From Smittia aterrima (lineage: Eukaryota; Arthropoda; Insecta; Diptera; Chironomidae), in the NCBI GenBank assembly GCA_033063855.1, contig CP093831.1, forward strand, positions 10,230,001-10,294,000: a stretch of 64,000 nt of DNA, in the 5' to 3' direction. Position 1 is the first letter of the stretch. Every line of letters begins with the position of its first letter. The notes under the pieces were generated by a model, which was not told the origin of the DNA, ran no database searches, and saw nothing but the letters and a program-made list of their open reading frames with translations. The translations under genes and the position numbers were made by a program. Shown piece by piece: positions 36,258-46,495 of the stretch.

Positions 36258-37880
36258 TTAAACTGCTTTCTTCTTGCGGTTTTTGCTGCACCTAAGAGAC
36301 GAGAGAGAAAAAGATTATTTACCGAAATCGAAAGATGTTACAGTCGATAAACTTACATTGGACAGTACCATTTGCCCTTAGGCGTTGTCGAAATACCCAC
36401 GCAAGGATAGTGAAACCATTCAAGAGGACACTGAAAAAAGAAGACGATAGGATAAGCAATTGAAAATTTCTTCGAGTATTGAATGACAAACCTCAGCGTT
36501 GTCGCAGGCGATCATTTCACCGTATGAGACCTGATTGCAAATGCAATATTTCTGCTCGTTAGGATCATAAGTCCATTCTCCATCGGGGGTTTGTTCAACT
36601 ACCATTCCATCGTTGTTGAGATACCTCGACGGCATCTCATCAGAATCGTTCGAATGAGTTTGAATTTGATGCATTAAACTACTTGATGTTTGTGGCGATT
36701 GAGATGAACCAATTGAGTTGGCGACGGATGATGTAAGCTTCTTCTTATATCGCTTTTGGGTGCTCCCTGTGGCTGTAGAAGCGAATGACACATCACGATC
36801 CATTGATTGAAGAGCATGAGATGCGCTACTATTTAAATCACGACCAATGAGTAATTCATGAGTGTTAATGCCACTACCGTGAATTGCCTCGTATGAAGCT
36901 TTCAAGCTTGCAGTACGACGACCTTGTTGCATCTGTTGAGTCTTCTCAATTGCTTGAGCAGCTGCTTGTGCAATTATCGTCGAATTTCCTGTGTAAGCAA
37001 CGGACGGATGAGACGAAAGGACTTGTGTTAGATTTGGTGTTGCAGGTCGCAACGTTGGAGTAGTTAACCCAGAACTCAAAGCTTGACGTTTTTCTGCTGG
37101 CATACCAAGCTGAGAAGTAGTTCCGCTATCACGACGCTTTTCTACTTTGTGCCGATAACGATCAGCTGCTGCACTTCGATTTTGATTCTGTGAGATTGAC
37201 CCGAAATACCGATTTTCTTTCTGATTAACGATGCTTGCCGAGCCATCAAGCTCAAGAGATCGTTTTTCTAGCAACTCCGTGATGCCGTTGTTATCTGCTT
37301 CGAGCTCACATTTGAATTTCAAAAGTTCAGTGTCGAGACGACGCAAATAACGATCAACCAGCTCGTAAATCTGGTTAGACAATTGAACCTTCTCGTCAGA
37401 GTCTTCGAGTGTCTTGTAAAAGTCTGTCTTGATTGATTCGAATTGAGTGTCGGCATGCGAGCCTGACAACTCTCCGCGACGACACTGCCCAAAAAAGCTT
37501 TTGATTTGCTTGTCAATCGCATCAGTGTCATCTAAAATGTTTTGTAAATTTATCGTGCTTCTTCCCCACCGGCTTTACCTCAACTTACTCTGAACAGACA
37601 AATCAAGTTCTCGCATTTCCGTGAATCTATCGCGCAGCTCTTGTGGTAGATGTTCAATCACTGCGATTAAATATTACGATTAAAAAATTATAGAAGCTCG
37701 TTATAAAAAGGAGACACGATTTGAAAAGGATTTTTGTAAACAATTGGAAGTATTGGAAATTCTTGGAATTATTGGAAGTTCGAAGCATCAAAAAAAATTT
37801 TGGGTGTAAAATATTTTAAATAATTTCAATTTGAGAAGAATATACGACTCACTCTCAAGATAATCCTCCAGGTACAGCAT
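36258..37880 (-). CDS. Ing3: ING3, PHD-finger subunit of the NuA4/TIP60 acetyltransferase complex
   Basis: Five exons: 37880-37853, 37660-37589, 37531-36492, 36430-36357 and 36291-36258, giving 415 aa (human ING3 is about 418). The N-terminus M-L-Y-L-E-D-Y-L-E-M-I-E-H-L-P and the block D-S-D-E-K-V-Q-L-S-N-Q-I-Y-E-L-V-D-R form the ING helical domain. A Ser/Thr/Gln-rich linker follows. The C-terminal PHD finger has the full Cys4-His-Cys3 set: C-I-C-N-Q, C-D-N-A-E-C, W-F-H-Y-P-C-V-G and K-G-K-W-Y-C-P-M-C. PHD fingers of this family read H3K4me3 and target histone H4/H2A acetylation. Two very small coding exons (28 and 34 nt) hold the ends. It is divergent from the small ORF at 38075 across 194 bp. 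Confidence 0.95.
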
Positions 37881-38074
37881 CTTTGAGCACAAAACTTATT
37901 GTTTGTCGAGTTCAAGAATTTGAAAGAAACTGAACTTGCTGCTAATTTTGGCTTTTTCTTCTGAATTCTCGAATGAAAGAACTTTTTTTGTTGTTAGGAT
38001 TTTACTAAACGACTAAATTTATTTTACTGTACGAACCCTTCCAGTGGAAAATTACCAAAAAATTTTTTAAAGAT

Positions 38075-38281
38075 ATGAAGCGAATGGAAATGCAAAGTTT
38101 CTCATTAAAACTGAATGAACTGAAGGAATACGATCAAGCGAAGTTGGATAGGAAGGAAACCAGCAAAGATGACATTGTTCCACAACCCCTCTCGCCTATC
38201 GTCGATAAGCCAACGAAAGGACCGAAGACAAAGCAAGAAATTCAAACTCGGATCGGGCTCAATCTAAATTCCACAAATTAA
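38075..38281 (+). CDS. Small hypothetical protein, 68 aa
   Basis: Short open frame with an ATG, hydrophilic composition, a predicted helical Leu/Lys/Glu first half and a Pro/Lys-rich second half. It is followed within 2 bp of the stop by AAAATAAAAT, which fits a polyadenylation signal. It lies head to head with ING3, a common place for a small housekeeping gene. No family recognised. An upstream exon joined at the CAG ending 38043 is possible. The frame could be chance. Confidence 0.4.
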   Translation: MKRMEMQSFSLKLNELKEYDQAKLDRKETSKDDIVPQPLSPIVDKPTKGPKTKQEIQTRIGLNLNSTN

Positions 38282-38575
38282 GAAAATAAAATGTTTTTAT
38301 AACTTTGAATTAATTCTTATTTGAACATTTGCTTCATTCTTATTTGAACTTTTAAAGAAGTATTTTCAATAAATAAATAAACCGTTAAATTCAAATTGAA
38401 GCGCCATTTTTTATTGTTCGGGGTAACAATCTTCGCGAGTGGGTATCAAGTTCACGGTTGTTTGTGTTTTTTTTTTCATAAAAATTAAATAATTCTCAGA
38501 AACAGACTTCTGTTCGACAAAACTAAGTTCAATGAATTAAATCGATGTTGCAATAACGTTTATGCTCGGTGGAAA

Positions 38576-40207
38576 ATGGTACAACACACGGAAGAGGAAG
38601 ATAAACCGCTTACGAACGGAGAAATCAAAACAGAAGATTGTGAAAGCAAAATAACAAATGGAGAAAATGCAAAATTGAATGGAGTAGTAAGCGAAGACGA
38701 ATCTGATGACGATGACTATCTTGATCATCTACTTATGTTACCGCCTCTCGATGGCGACTTCTCGAATCGCAATAAAAGTCTGGTTACAAGGAGTTTGCTA
38801 GATTTATGCACAGCCATTGAAAGTAGAAAGGAATATCAGAAAATCAAGCAAGAGTTAATGCTCAACAGTGCTTTAGAGCATTGCAAGGAAGAAGAGAAAC
38901 CAATTGTAGAAAAAGAATCTCCGCCGAATTTAGTTGTGAAAGAAGAGACACTGCAAGTTGAAACGCAAGTCGAACAGAATGAGGTCACACACGAAGCAAC
39001 ACAAGAAGTACCTGAGACTCGACGACACAGTATTAGACTTAAGCGAGCAATGTTCGGTGAGTGATATCTTTCAAATTGTTCAAATGACTTTATTTCATTA
39101 AAAAAATTATTTTAGTTCCCGAACACGAACCATCGGTCAACGACCAATTTTTTGTTTGTCGTCGCTGCACTATTTTTTTCCGTACTCGAAAACTTCGCAA
39201 AGAACATAACTTGCTGCACCATCGGAGAAAAATTAACGGCGTATCGATAGTCAACGACAAGCAAAAGCATAGACTGAGAAGATCTTCATCTAATAAAGAC
39301 CCATTTATCTGTGATCTGTGTCAGAAGCAATTTAAGCAAGTAAGTTTGCCGCTAAATTATTCAAGGCCTTTGGTTTATGAAAGTTTTCTTTGTAGAAGTC
39401 ACTGCTACGCTCTCATATGAATAGTCATCAGTCGGAGCCGCAATTCTTTTGTACCATCTGTCCATACGCTTCCAAACGAAACAGTGATCTGAAAAAACAT
39501 CATGAGACGCATCATAATCCCGATCGAATAGTGAAAGCTACGATCAGAAAAAAGAAATGCGAGAACTGCGACGAAATCCTTAACGGCAAGAAAGCACTAA
39601 AAATTCATATGAAAGAGAAACATCCTCAAGAATCACCAGCGAAGAAAATTCGAGTTGTGAAAAGGACATGCGAGAAATGCGAAGAAATTCTCGAAGGAGT
39701 CAAAGCGTATCGACTTCATTTGAAGCAGAATCATTCAGAAGCAATCATCATTAGATGTGAAACGTGTCATCGAAAATTCAAAACAAACTTTAGGCTCAAG
39801 AAACATCAAGTCAAATATTGTAAGTGAAGTCAATCAAAAGTCGATGATTTCGATTTAACAAAATTTGTTTTCTTGTTTCAGCTGAATCAGGTCTGGACTG
39901 TAGAACATACTTTCGTCAAAACGGAGAGAAAGCTACATTTGACTGCGAGCAGTGCGTTAAAAAATTCTTTCTTAAAAGCCATCTGTCACTTCATATGAAG
40001 AAACACGTCAGCTTAACCTGTGACAAATGCAAAATGAGCTTCAAAAACAAATTTAATTTGAAGTGGCACGAATTCAGTCACCTAGAGATCGAACCGAAAT
40101 GCTCCAACTGTTCAGTGAACTTCACATCGGAACAGAAGTTTGCTGTTCATCTGAAAAAGAAAATTTGCATCATTTCTAGCGGAGTTGTTAATGGAACTGC
40201 CGAGTGA
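38576..40207 (+). CDS. C2H2 zinc-finger protein (about nine fingers)
   Basis: Exons 38576-39056, 39116-39339, 39396-39819 and 39882-40207 give 484 aa. The acidic N-terminal region (to about residue 160) has D-E-S-D-D-D-D-Y-L-D and no recognised zinc-finger associated domain. Fingers begin with F-V-C-R-R-C at about residue 172 and continue through F-I-C-D-L-C, F-F-C-T-I-C, two C-E-N/K-C fingers, I-R-C-E-T-C, F-D-C-E-Q-C, L-T-C-D-K-C and a last degenerate P-K-C-S-N-C. Linkers are not the classical T-G-E-K-P form. It is likely a nuclear DNA-binding factor with unknown targets. The 3' end converges on the pyruvate kinase gene 98 bp away. Confidence 0.88.
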
Positions 40208-40305
40208 AAGCATGTTTTGTGTTCTTTTTAACTTTACTGTAAATAAATTAATTTAGCTAAGTATTCTAATAAATCATGAGACTACAAAAGTGAAAATTTT
40301 TCAAG

Positions 40306-41682
40306 TTATTCGTCGTATTGAATATAATGAACTTCGAAGGAATCTTTCTTCAGTAGAACAACTGTTTCTCCGCACTTGAGGATTCCTCTTAATTTAGAAA
40401 AATTGATTGCAAATTCATATTTAGAAAGTTTCTTTGCAGCCCCGGTTGACCATAATAATGGAATTAAATTATCGTAGACGTTCAATTGACGACATTTCTT
40501 CTCATGTCTCGTTACGACGACTATTGGACATTTTGGCTTAGCGTGATAAACGAAATTTGCCATCTTGTCGGCAGTAACAATAATCACCGAGGCGTGTGTT
40601 AATATTGATGAAGTTACACAAGAAGATGCTAGAGCTGTTTTGACATCACAAACTTCATCCGAACTGGCCTCTTCGCTTAAGAATTCATCAGAAATTATAG
40701 AACGATTGATCGTAAGAGTGGCCATTGACTCGAGAGGCTTGAATTTCCCTATAGCAGCTTCGCCTTTAAGAATTATTCCGTCGGCAGATTCCATCATCCA
40801 ATTAAAAGCTTGATAGACTTCAGTTGAGATTAGTTCAGATTCAGCTGAAAGAAAGCAAGGCTTTTGCTTCTTGCTGCACAAGCTTAATACCATTCGTTGA
40901 ATTAAAGGAAATGTATAAGGATCTAAATCCATTGTTGGGTCAATCACGATCCCATCAGATTTTGCAATGATCTCTTCGATATTCTTGACTCCTTTTTGGT
41001 TCTGAATTTTTGCATAAACTTCAATTTGCTTTCCAGGTCGTCCGAGAAAGGCTCGAACTGCGTCGATGCATTCACCAGATTCAACGTGTGACATGAAAAC
41101 AAAATCTAAATCTTGCTCGGCTGCGAAGTTTAGAGCCAGTTTGTCTCGTTCAGAGATGAGTGGAAATCTAAGTTGATCTTGAAGCTCTGGAATGTTAACG
41201 GATTGGAAGCTTTTGATCACTCCGCTTTTAAAAACTCGACAAGTGATGACATCGCCAAAGATCTCTTCAACTTTCATGCCAATCGATCCATCTCCAATAT
41301 AAATTTTTGCGTTTTTCTTGAGCTTACCAGTCAAAGGATAATCGACGTGAATCATGGCAAACGACGATTGCTCTCCGAAATATGGATTCTCATTAAGTCT
41401 TATTTGATCGTGAATCTTCACAAATGTTTTCTCCGTTTTTCCAATTCGAATCTCAGGTCCACGAATGTCAGCAGCGATTGCAAGAGGACAATAATAAGTT
41501 GTTCTTTCTCTACAACGTTCAGCAGCTAATCGACAATTTTCAATTGAGTTTTGATGCTCCTCGAAGCTTCCGTGAGATAAATTCAACCGCGCGACAGACA
41601 ATCCTCTGTAAATCATTCGTTCGATACGCTCGGCTGAGTTATTTGTCGGTCCGACGGTGCAAATAAAATTAGCTGGCTTCAT
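40306..41682 (-). CDS. Divergent intronless pyruvate kinase paralogue, probably catalytically impaired
   Basis: 458 aa in one exon. The family frame is clear: C-T-V-G-P, V-A-R-L-N-L-S-H-G, A-A-D-I-R-G-P-E-I-R, G-D-G-S-I-G, A-E-Q-D-L-D-F-V-F, K-I-Q-N-Q-K-G-V, A-D-G-I-I-L-K-G-E-A-A-I-G and the C-terminal effector-type domain. Key residues are changed: the metal-binding Glu of the K-I-E-N motif is Gln, the A-R-G-D-L-G motif with its metal-binding Asp is replaced by I-D-P-T-M-D-L, and the T-Q-M-L-E-S segment with the catalytic Thr is A-E-S-E-L-I. The phosphate-binding Arg/Asn and the Lys of K-I-x-N remain. It is also shorter than the usual 500-530 aa. Intronlessness suggests a retrocopy; dipteran genomes often carry testis-biased pyruvate kinase paralogues. 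Confidence 0.85.
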   Translation of the reverse strand: MKPANFICTVGPTNNSAERIERMIYRGLSVARLNLSHGSFEEHQNSIENCRLAAERCRERTTYYCPLAIAADIRGPEIRIGKTEKTFVKIHDQIRLNENPYFGEQSSFAMIHVDYPLTGKLKKNAKIYIGDGSIGMKVEEIFGDVITCRVFKSGVIKSFQSVNIPELQDQLRFPLISERDKLALNFAAEQDLDFVFMSHVESGECIDAVRAFLGRPGKQIEVYAKIQNQKGVKNIEEIIAKSDGIVIDPTMDLDPYTFPLIQRMVLSLCSKKQKPCFLSAESELISTEVYQAFNWMMESADGIILKGEAAIGKFKPLESMATLTINRSIISDEFLSEEASSDEVCDVKTALASSCVTSSILTHASVIIVTADKMANFVYHAKPKCPIVVVTRHEKKCRQLNVYDNLIPLLWSTGAAKKLSKYEFAINFSKLRGILKCGETVVLLKKDSFEVHYIQYDE

Positions 41683-42204
41683 GATGCGTCGAACTTGAAT
41701 TTTATTCGCCGCTAACTTTCAAAAGTCTAAGACGACTGACGTCATTTTACACTTGACAAGTTTGCCGAAATCCTTCGATCGGAAGGCAATTTACTGTCAC
41801 TTCTGTTGTTCACTGAGTTGCATTGTGATTCAATTTTTTACGTGATTGGCTTTTCTGTGGTGACGTCAAATCATTGAGTCTCGTTTTGCTTTTCTATGAA
41901 TGAAATCGCTGCCCTCTCCCCAACTCTTTTGCCATTGCAAATTTCCTTCATTGAAACGCGTTGAAGATTTATTTCAATGTGAAAATGTCGTCGCATAAAC
42001 GAATTAGGACAATGAAGTGAAAAATTCGTTATCTCCTTTGAGCCACGCATTGAGTTTTCATATAAATAAGGAAGCGGTTTTCAGTGTCAGCATCAGTGGT
42101 AAAGTTGTGCTTGGAGTATAAACTTCTAGCAACAGAAAAGTCGGCAGAGTTAACGAGTTTGATTGGACAAGTTGTGATATTGAAAAATAAAGTTTTAAGT
42201 CAAA
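41683..42204. promoter_or_regulatory. Divergent promoter region with two CRE palindromes and a TATA/initiator pair
   Basis: Two perfect TGACGTCA sites lie at 41737-41744 (55 bp upstream of the pyruvate kinase ATG) and 41861-41868. For the rightward repeat-protein gene, TATAAATA at 42061-42068 is followed by an arthropod-type initiator TCAGT at 42093-42097, a normal spacing, giving a 5' UTR of about 110 nt. Confidence 0.55.
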
Positions 42205-44118
42205 ATGGTGGCTGTTAAAATTGCTGAAATTATTGTGGCTGCTGTTCTTGTGAGCTTAGTTACTCCAAGCGATGGATTTTATTCAACGACTTGCGAGATG
42301 GGTCGCTGTGAAAGACTTGAAACTCGAAGCGAGCTTGATTGGCGAAGAAGTTTCATTAATTTGCCTGATTCACGCCAAGGCATTCCTGACGATACTCAAA
42401 ATAAATTCATCAGAGACAAGGGAAGGCTCGAGATTTCCCGGCGGGAAACTGGCAATGACTTTCGCATAGAACAAGGAACTCGAGTGGATAACGAAAGAAA
42501 CTTGAAGGAAAGAATGGAACGATTGGATTCGCGACGTGTTGACTCTCGTAGAGAACGTGAAGAACGATTGGACTCACGCCGCGAACGTGAAGAAAGGTTG
42601 GACTCACGTCGATCCGATGAACGTCGCGAACGTGAAGAACGATTAGACTCAAGATTGGATTCAAGACGAGTTGATTCTCGCCGAGAACGCGAAGACCGAT
42701 TAGACTCACGCCGATCCGATGAACGAGAACAACGTTTGGATTCAAGACGAGTTGACTCTCGCCGAGAACGCGAAGAAAGATTAGACTCACGCCGATCTGA
42801 TGAACGAGAACAACGATTGGATTCAAGACGAGTTGACTCTCGCCGAGAACGTGAAGAAAGATTAGACTCACGCCGATCCGATGAACGTCGCGAACGTGAA
42901 GACCGATTGGACTCACGCCGATCTGATGAACGAGAACAACGATTGGATTCAAGACGAGTTGACTCTCGCCGAGAACGCGAAGAAAGATTAGACTCACGCC
43001 GATCCGATGAACGTCGCGAACGTGAAGACCGATTGGACTCACGCCGATCTGATGAACGAGAACAACGATTGGATTCAAGACGAGTTGACTCTCGCCGAGA
43101 ACGCGAAGAAAGATTAGACTCACGCCGATCCGATGAACGTCGCGAACGTGAAGACCGATTAGACTCACGCCGATCTGATGAACGAGAACAACGATTGGAT
43201 TCAAGACGAGTTGACTCTCGCCGAGAACGTGAAGACCGATTAGACTCACGCCGATCCGATGAACGAGAACAACGTTTGGATTCAAGACGAGTTGATTCTC
43301 GCCGAGAACGTGAAGACCGATTAGACTCACGCCGATCCGATGAACGAGAACAACGATTGGATTCAAGACGAGTTGACTCTCGCCGAGAACGTGAAGAACG
43401 ATTGGACTCACGCCGATCTGATGAACGTCGCGAACGTGAAGACCGATTAGACTCACGCCGATCCGATGAACGAGAACAACGATTGGATTCAAGACGAGTT
43501 GACTCTCGCCGAGAACGAGAAGAACGATTAGATTCACGCCGATCTGATGAACGTCGTGAACGTGAAGACCGATTAGACTCACGCCGATCCGATGAACGAG
43601 AACAACGATTGGATTCAAGACGAGTTGACTCTCGCCGAGAACGAGAAGAACGATTAGATTCACGCCGATCTGATGAACGTCGTGAACGTGAAGACCGATT
43701 AGACTCACGCCGATCCGATGAACGAGAACAACGATTGGATTCAAGACGAGTTGACTCTCGCCGAGAACGAGAAGAACGATTAGATTCACGCCGATCTGAT
43801 GAACGTCGCGAACGTGAAGACCGATTAGACTCACGCCGATCTGATGAACCTTTGGAGAAATATTCTGAATTAAGAAGCTTCGATGGATTGTTTGCTAAGC
43901 AGCCACAAGAAGCTTTTATTTCCTCCAACAAAGTCTGGTCTTTGGCTAACACCCTTTTGCTGACTGTTCTTCTTGTCCAAATCTTAAAACAGAGCGAATT
44001 GAACGGAAACAAACCAAAGAGGTAAGATCCTGATATTTCAAATGTTTTCTTTATCTCAAAGTTTTTCTTTTCCAGCTTAAACAATTTCATGAAAATGATT
44101 CAACTGAAAGCATTTTAA
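42205..44118 (+). CDS. Secreted or membrane-anchored Arg/Asp/Ser/Glu tandem-repeat protein
   Basis: Exons 42205-44021 and 44076-44118 (54-bp GTAAGA...CAG intron) give about 619 aa; without splicing the frame ends three codons later, at 44025. A signal peptide spans residues 1-24. A short unique region with two cysteines (C-E-M-G-R-C) follows. Residues about 106-548 are tandem repeats built from modules R-L-D-S-R-R-V-D-S-R-R-E-R-E-E, R-L-D-S-R-R-S-D-E-R-R-E-R-E-D and R-L-D-S-R-R-S-D-E-R-E-Q. A unique tail of about 70 residues contains a hydrophobic helix (S-L-A-N-T-L-L-L-T-V-L-L-V-Q-I-L) that could anchor it. The repeat is extremely charged and probably helical or disordered. No known family recognised. 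A structural, silk- or cuticle-like or mucin-like secreted polymer is conceivable but unproven. Confidence 0.75.
42520..43848 (+). repeat. 126-bp / 81-bp coding tandem repeat
   Basis: The long unit is 126 bp (42 codons, modules of 15+15+12) and the short unit is 81 bp (27 codons, lacking the middle module). After an irregular start the order is roughly short, short, three long, two short, then four long, the last cut at D-E-P. Units differ mainly at synonymous sites, and neighbouring units are nearly identical, which points to recent unequal exchange. The GC content is clearly above that of the flanks. Confidence 0.9.
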
Positions 44119-44346
44119 ATTATCTTCTGATTAAATGATGACTGCTTGACCTTGGACATGGATCGCTTTTGATGTCTAATTATGCATCGTAGAAATCTGT
44201 TACTGCAACAAATCTTTTAACTGAGTGTCTATGAATATTCCGTTCATCTCCAATGACTCATCTCGTTGTTGATGCTTCGAAAGCTCATCAAATAATGCAA
44301 ATATCTATTTTAAATTATATACATACGAACTCGTGAAGAACTCAAT

Positions 44347-44595
44347 ATGAACTTTCTCCAAACTGTCTCACTTTCGAAAGAACTTTTAAATGAATCTCAA
44401 GGATCGAAGAATTTTGCTGAGCGCTGTAACAGAACCATAATAGATTTAAGAAGATTTCAAATGATACTTCATGTGGATACGAAAGAGAAATCAAAAGATA
44501 TTTATGAAAAGGCTGAAAAGTTGATTAATGACTTCGAAAGAAAGTCATCAATCAGTTGTTGGAAATTTATTTTTGAAATGGAAAATTTGATGTAG
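44347..44595 (+). CDS. Small hypothetical ORF, 82 aa
   Basis: An ATG-initiated frame predicts a helical, charged protein with a possible coiled coil (N-R-T-I-I-D-L-R-R-F, K-S-K-D-I-Y-E-K-A-E-K-L-I-N-D-F). A polyadenylation-like AATAAA follows about 20 bp after the stop. No family recognised and no splice partner found. It may be a small gene or a remnant. Confidence 0.3.
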   Translation: MNFLQTVSLSKELLNESQGSKNFAERCNRTIIDLRRFQMILHVDTKEKSKDIYEKAEKLINDFERKSSISCWKFIFEMENLM

Positions 44596-44700
44596 AATGG
44601 AAAATACAAATGAATAAAATTTATTGATGTTGTGAGTTGAAAAAAGAAAAGAAAATTATCTTATCCAATTGGCTTGTTGCTGAGATTTTATCTATTGCAA

Positions 44701-45135
44701 TCAGAATTTATTTTCAGGTTTTAATTTTGCCAAAATTTCTTCGTAACCTCGTCGATAATCCAATAATTTCTTTAAGTTCTCGGGATCCTCCATGAGTTCG
44801 TCTGGCAATTCTTCAGGAAATTTCTTCACAATCAAACGAAAAGCTTTCTCCTTCAGAAGTTGAGATGAAAATTGATGTGCGAACATGAAATTTTCCCAAG
44901 CATTTGAATCGTCAAGTTGATCGCAGATAATTTTCTCGTAAAATGATTTCATGGCGACAACTTTAAATTTGTTGGCAATTTCGAAATTTTCTTTTGCGTT
45001 TCCAACCTTTGAGACCTCATTCGTGTAAATGAATTCGAGCAAAGCCTCAACGAAATGTGCACAGAAGTCTGGAATTGTGATTTCCGTGGCCTTGGGTTGA
45101 TCTTCAAAGATTTGAGCGAAAAATTCGCTTTGCAT
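44701..45135 (-). pseudogene. C-terminal half of a BTB/POZ protein, partial
   Basis: 144 codons from the first ATG. They contain the second half of a BTB domain (M-Q-S-E-F-F-A-Q-I-F, F-V-E-A-L-L-E-F-I-Y-T) and a following BACK/TD-like helical region (F-E-I-A-N-K-F-K, E-N-F-M-F-A-H-Q-F). The frame extends upstream of the ATG through K-K-A-V-L-A, which is normal BTB sequence, but then meets a stop at about 45160. The first half of the domain (D-V-x-F...) is absent. It abuts the LRR gene in the same orientation, so it is probably the tail of a once longer LRR-BTB gene broken by mutation, or a decayed separate gene. Confidence 0.5.
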
Positions 45136-45151
45136 TGCTAAAACTGCTTTT

Positions 45152-46114
45152 TTATAAAAGCATTAGATTATAAAATTTTCCGGGATGCCAATGATCATCG
45201 GTTTCCGAATCAATGTCATCAGGTTTGGTGAACTTCTTATACTGGTAAGAAGGTAATTGTAATTTTGTGAGATCTAGGACTTTTGAAGGTGATTGTCCCT
45301 GTTGTTGAGCTTGGCTTTTAAGCAAAGGTTTTATATTTTCTTTCGATTCAACTTCGATTTTTCTTTCATTGAAACGAACTTTTCGTTGTTTTTGCATTTC
45401 ATTTAATCTCCCGGTAACTGATTGGTCTTTGATTTTCGGATTAAACTCCATGAAATCAGGATGAACAGTTGGCAGCGCTGGTTCGTCGAAATCATCGTTG
45501 ACAATTGGCCGAGCAGGTTTGGTACACTTTTTGTCAATCAACTTCATCAAATCTTCAAGTGATTTTAACGAAACTTTCCATCCTGGCCAGAATGCAGCAT
45601 TAATGCTTTTGTTTTCTTGAATATCCACTTTGACATCTTTTCTTCCAAGCAAAGGTTTGAAAAGATTTGAAGATGCGAATTCGATTTGGTTGTGAGCGAA
45701 TGAAACTTTTCGTAAATTTGGCATTTCAGTAAACAAATCGTCATGCAAAGACGTCAAATGACTACGTTCAATATAAAAACCGAAAAGCCTCTCGAGTCCT
45801 CTCAAATCATTTTTCGATATTTCCTTGATGCCACTGCGAATAATGAACACTTGAGTGACATTAGGAAAATGCTTTTCGAGACCTCGAAGAAAATATTCAG
45901 CATCTGGAGCCCAGAGATCAACACATTTGACATCTTCGTGACTTTTTCCCTTATCGTGATCTCCTTCAAATTCTTTAATCACATGATTCTTCTCAGTTAT
46001 TTCTATATTTTCAATACTACAAGTGTACGTGTTGTTATTCCACGGATTATTGTAATAATAACAATTGATCTTCATACCGCACTGATTTTGTTTTCTTATC
46101 TTAATAACTTTCAA
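45152..46114 (-). pseudogene. LRR protein related to the 8213-9208 gene, 5' exon missing
   Basis: About 320 open codons. The first in-frame ATG is near 46075; the frame upstream has no ATG and an acceptor-like CTACAG sits at about 46125, so a signal-peptide exon would be expected but none is visible. The cap region (C-Y-Y-Y...Y-T-C-S, F-E-G-D-H-D-K-G-K-S) and four to five LRRs match the secreted LRR type. After residue about 200 the protein turns into a disordered tail rich in Pro/Asp/Lys/Gln. The stop overlaps the start of the BTB fragment. Either a decayed gene or one with an unrecognised distant first exon. Confidence 0.55.
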
Positions 46115-46495
46115 CTTTGTAAATCTGTAGAGAACTGAAGAAAATTTTATTTTGTCAATGCAGCATTGACAATGCGTTTAAACTTTGCTAGTGTTAAGTG
46201 CGATTCGTTCTCTATTTTTGTTGCCTTTTAGAACGATTTGTAAACAGGTAGAAATATATTTATTTACAACTCGAAGGCGTTATCCCTTTGAGTCTCATCT
46301 CATTTTCAGCGACAATAATTGTAACTAAACTAACAATCAGTTAATTTAATTTCGACACAACATGAGCAAGGAAAACTAGGTTTCACTGATCACAGGATTG
46401 AGAGAAAACAAATTGCTGGAAATAAATCAGATTTAATGACAGAAATGTTTTCTAACTTTTCTCATTCGCTGATTCATAATCTGTAAGCTCTTTTG

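Noticed and set aside
42396..44090. Long minus-strand open frames across the repeat array as real genes
   Set aside because: They mirror the sense tandem repeat, have no leader or unique domain, and openness follows from the unit length and composition. The sense frame has a signal peptide and a promoter.
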